From: Candidatus Bipolaricaulota bacterium
GTDB taxonomy: Bacteria > Bipolaricaulota > Bipolaricaulia > UBA7950 > UBA9294
Assembly: GCA_027007005.1 (NCBI GenBank)
Contig: JALTFO010000176.1
Span: 1-52,157 of the forward strand
Length of the DNA: 52,157 nucleotides
Direction of reading: 5' to 3'
Shown: positions 51,967 to 52,157 of the stretch, in pieces
Numbering within the stretch: the stretch's first letter is position 1
Layout: the number at the start of each line of letters is the position of its first letter
The notes under the pieces: model-generated
Told to the model about the DNA's origin: nothing
Seen by the model: only the letters and a program-made list of their open reading frames with translations
Database searches by the model: none
Translations under genes and position numbers: made by a program

Positions 51967-52157
51967 AACTTGGGACACCTCCTTGGCACCAAAATTGGCC
52001 CAGCACAACCTATCACGCAAATCGCAGAAATGGTTCCTTGTCGTTTGAAGTGGGTAACACATTATGACCTCAAACGGGGACGAAGTGTGGGTTGATCTTC
52101 GTGAAGTTCAGTTTACCTGTAAGAAGGTACACAATGATGCTGAAGTTCTTGACACTA

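Overview
The window is 52 kb of a bacterial chromosome of moderate GC, densely coded with many 1-17 bp gene overlaps, strong AGGAGG ribosome binding sites and clear TTGACA-N17-TATAAT promoters. The gene mix points to an uncultured deep-branching anaerobe, and I lean towards Bipolaricaulota/Acetothermia by inference. It includes a split glycine dehydrogenase, an archaeal-type (type V) fructose-1,6-bisphosphate aldolase/phosphatase, an exported thioredoxin-CcdA pair, a TPP-controlled thiamine uptake operon and an ACR3 arsenite pump. I did not find any tRNA, rRNA or CRISPR array.

Layout. 1-2.2 kb: small ORF debris, then an AAA ATPase coupled to a PD-(D/E)XK nuclease, a defence-like pair. 2.2-4.5 kb (minus): rpsB-tsf-pyrH, where S2 carries a long acidic tail. 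4.6-9.3 kb (plus): dnaB, then gcvH-gcvPA-gcvPB. 9.3-15.4 kb (minus): HD-GYP membrane protein, MFS transporter, a CARDB-CsgG exported protein, a small exported protein and glmM. 15.4-16.6 kb (minus): a self-contained micro-operon with promoter, long structured leader, two paralogous small membrane peptides and terminator, followed upstream by an HU gene with a perfect promoter. 16.9-21.3 kb: exported VWA protein with a cysteine cluster, small helical protein, SigB/F-type sigma factor, and two exported CPHC thioredoxin proteins, one fused to a CcdA-like membrane domain. 21.6-23.4 kb (minus): arsR-acr3-decayed arsC.

23.7-25.7 kb (plus): recA-recX-ispF. 25.7-29.2 kb (minus): tilS-rseP and a nitrilase-family hydrolase. 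29.4-32.1 kb (plus): FBP aldolase/phosphatase-hpt-tsaD. 32.3-32.8 kb: MazEF-like toxin-antitoxin pair. 32.9-33.8 kb: AEC transporter. 34.0-34.3 kb: IS30-family remnant. 34.3-35.4 kb: M42 aminopeptidase. 35.5-40.3 kb (plus): promoter, TPP riboswitch, thiL-thiB-thiP-thiQ. 40.3-41.6 kb: purB. 41.6-44.3 kb (minus): accessory stretch with a HEPN/MNT pair, a receiver protein lacking its phospho-acceptor, a PD40-like exported protein, and an MntA with a 53-residue truncated HepT. 44.3-51.1 kb (minus): exported or envelope proteins (a tail-anchored protein, a beta-helix protein with LolA-like C-terminus, a PD40 propeller, an HtrA-like protease). 51.2-52.0 kb: an orphan P-loop protein.

Best candidates for something undescribed are the twin-peptide micro-operon with its structured leader (15448-16031), a leader motif partly shared with the 2055-2149 intergenic region, the ATPase-nuclease pair (433-1985), and the MntA/mini-HepT module (43817-44289). 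Function calls rest on visible motifs and family knowledge; no database search was run.
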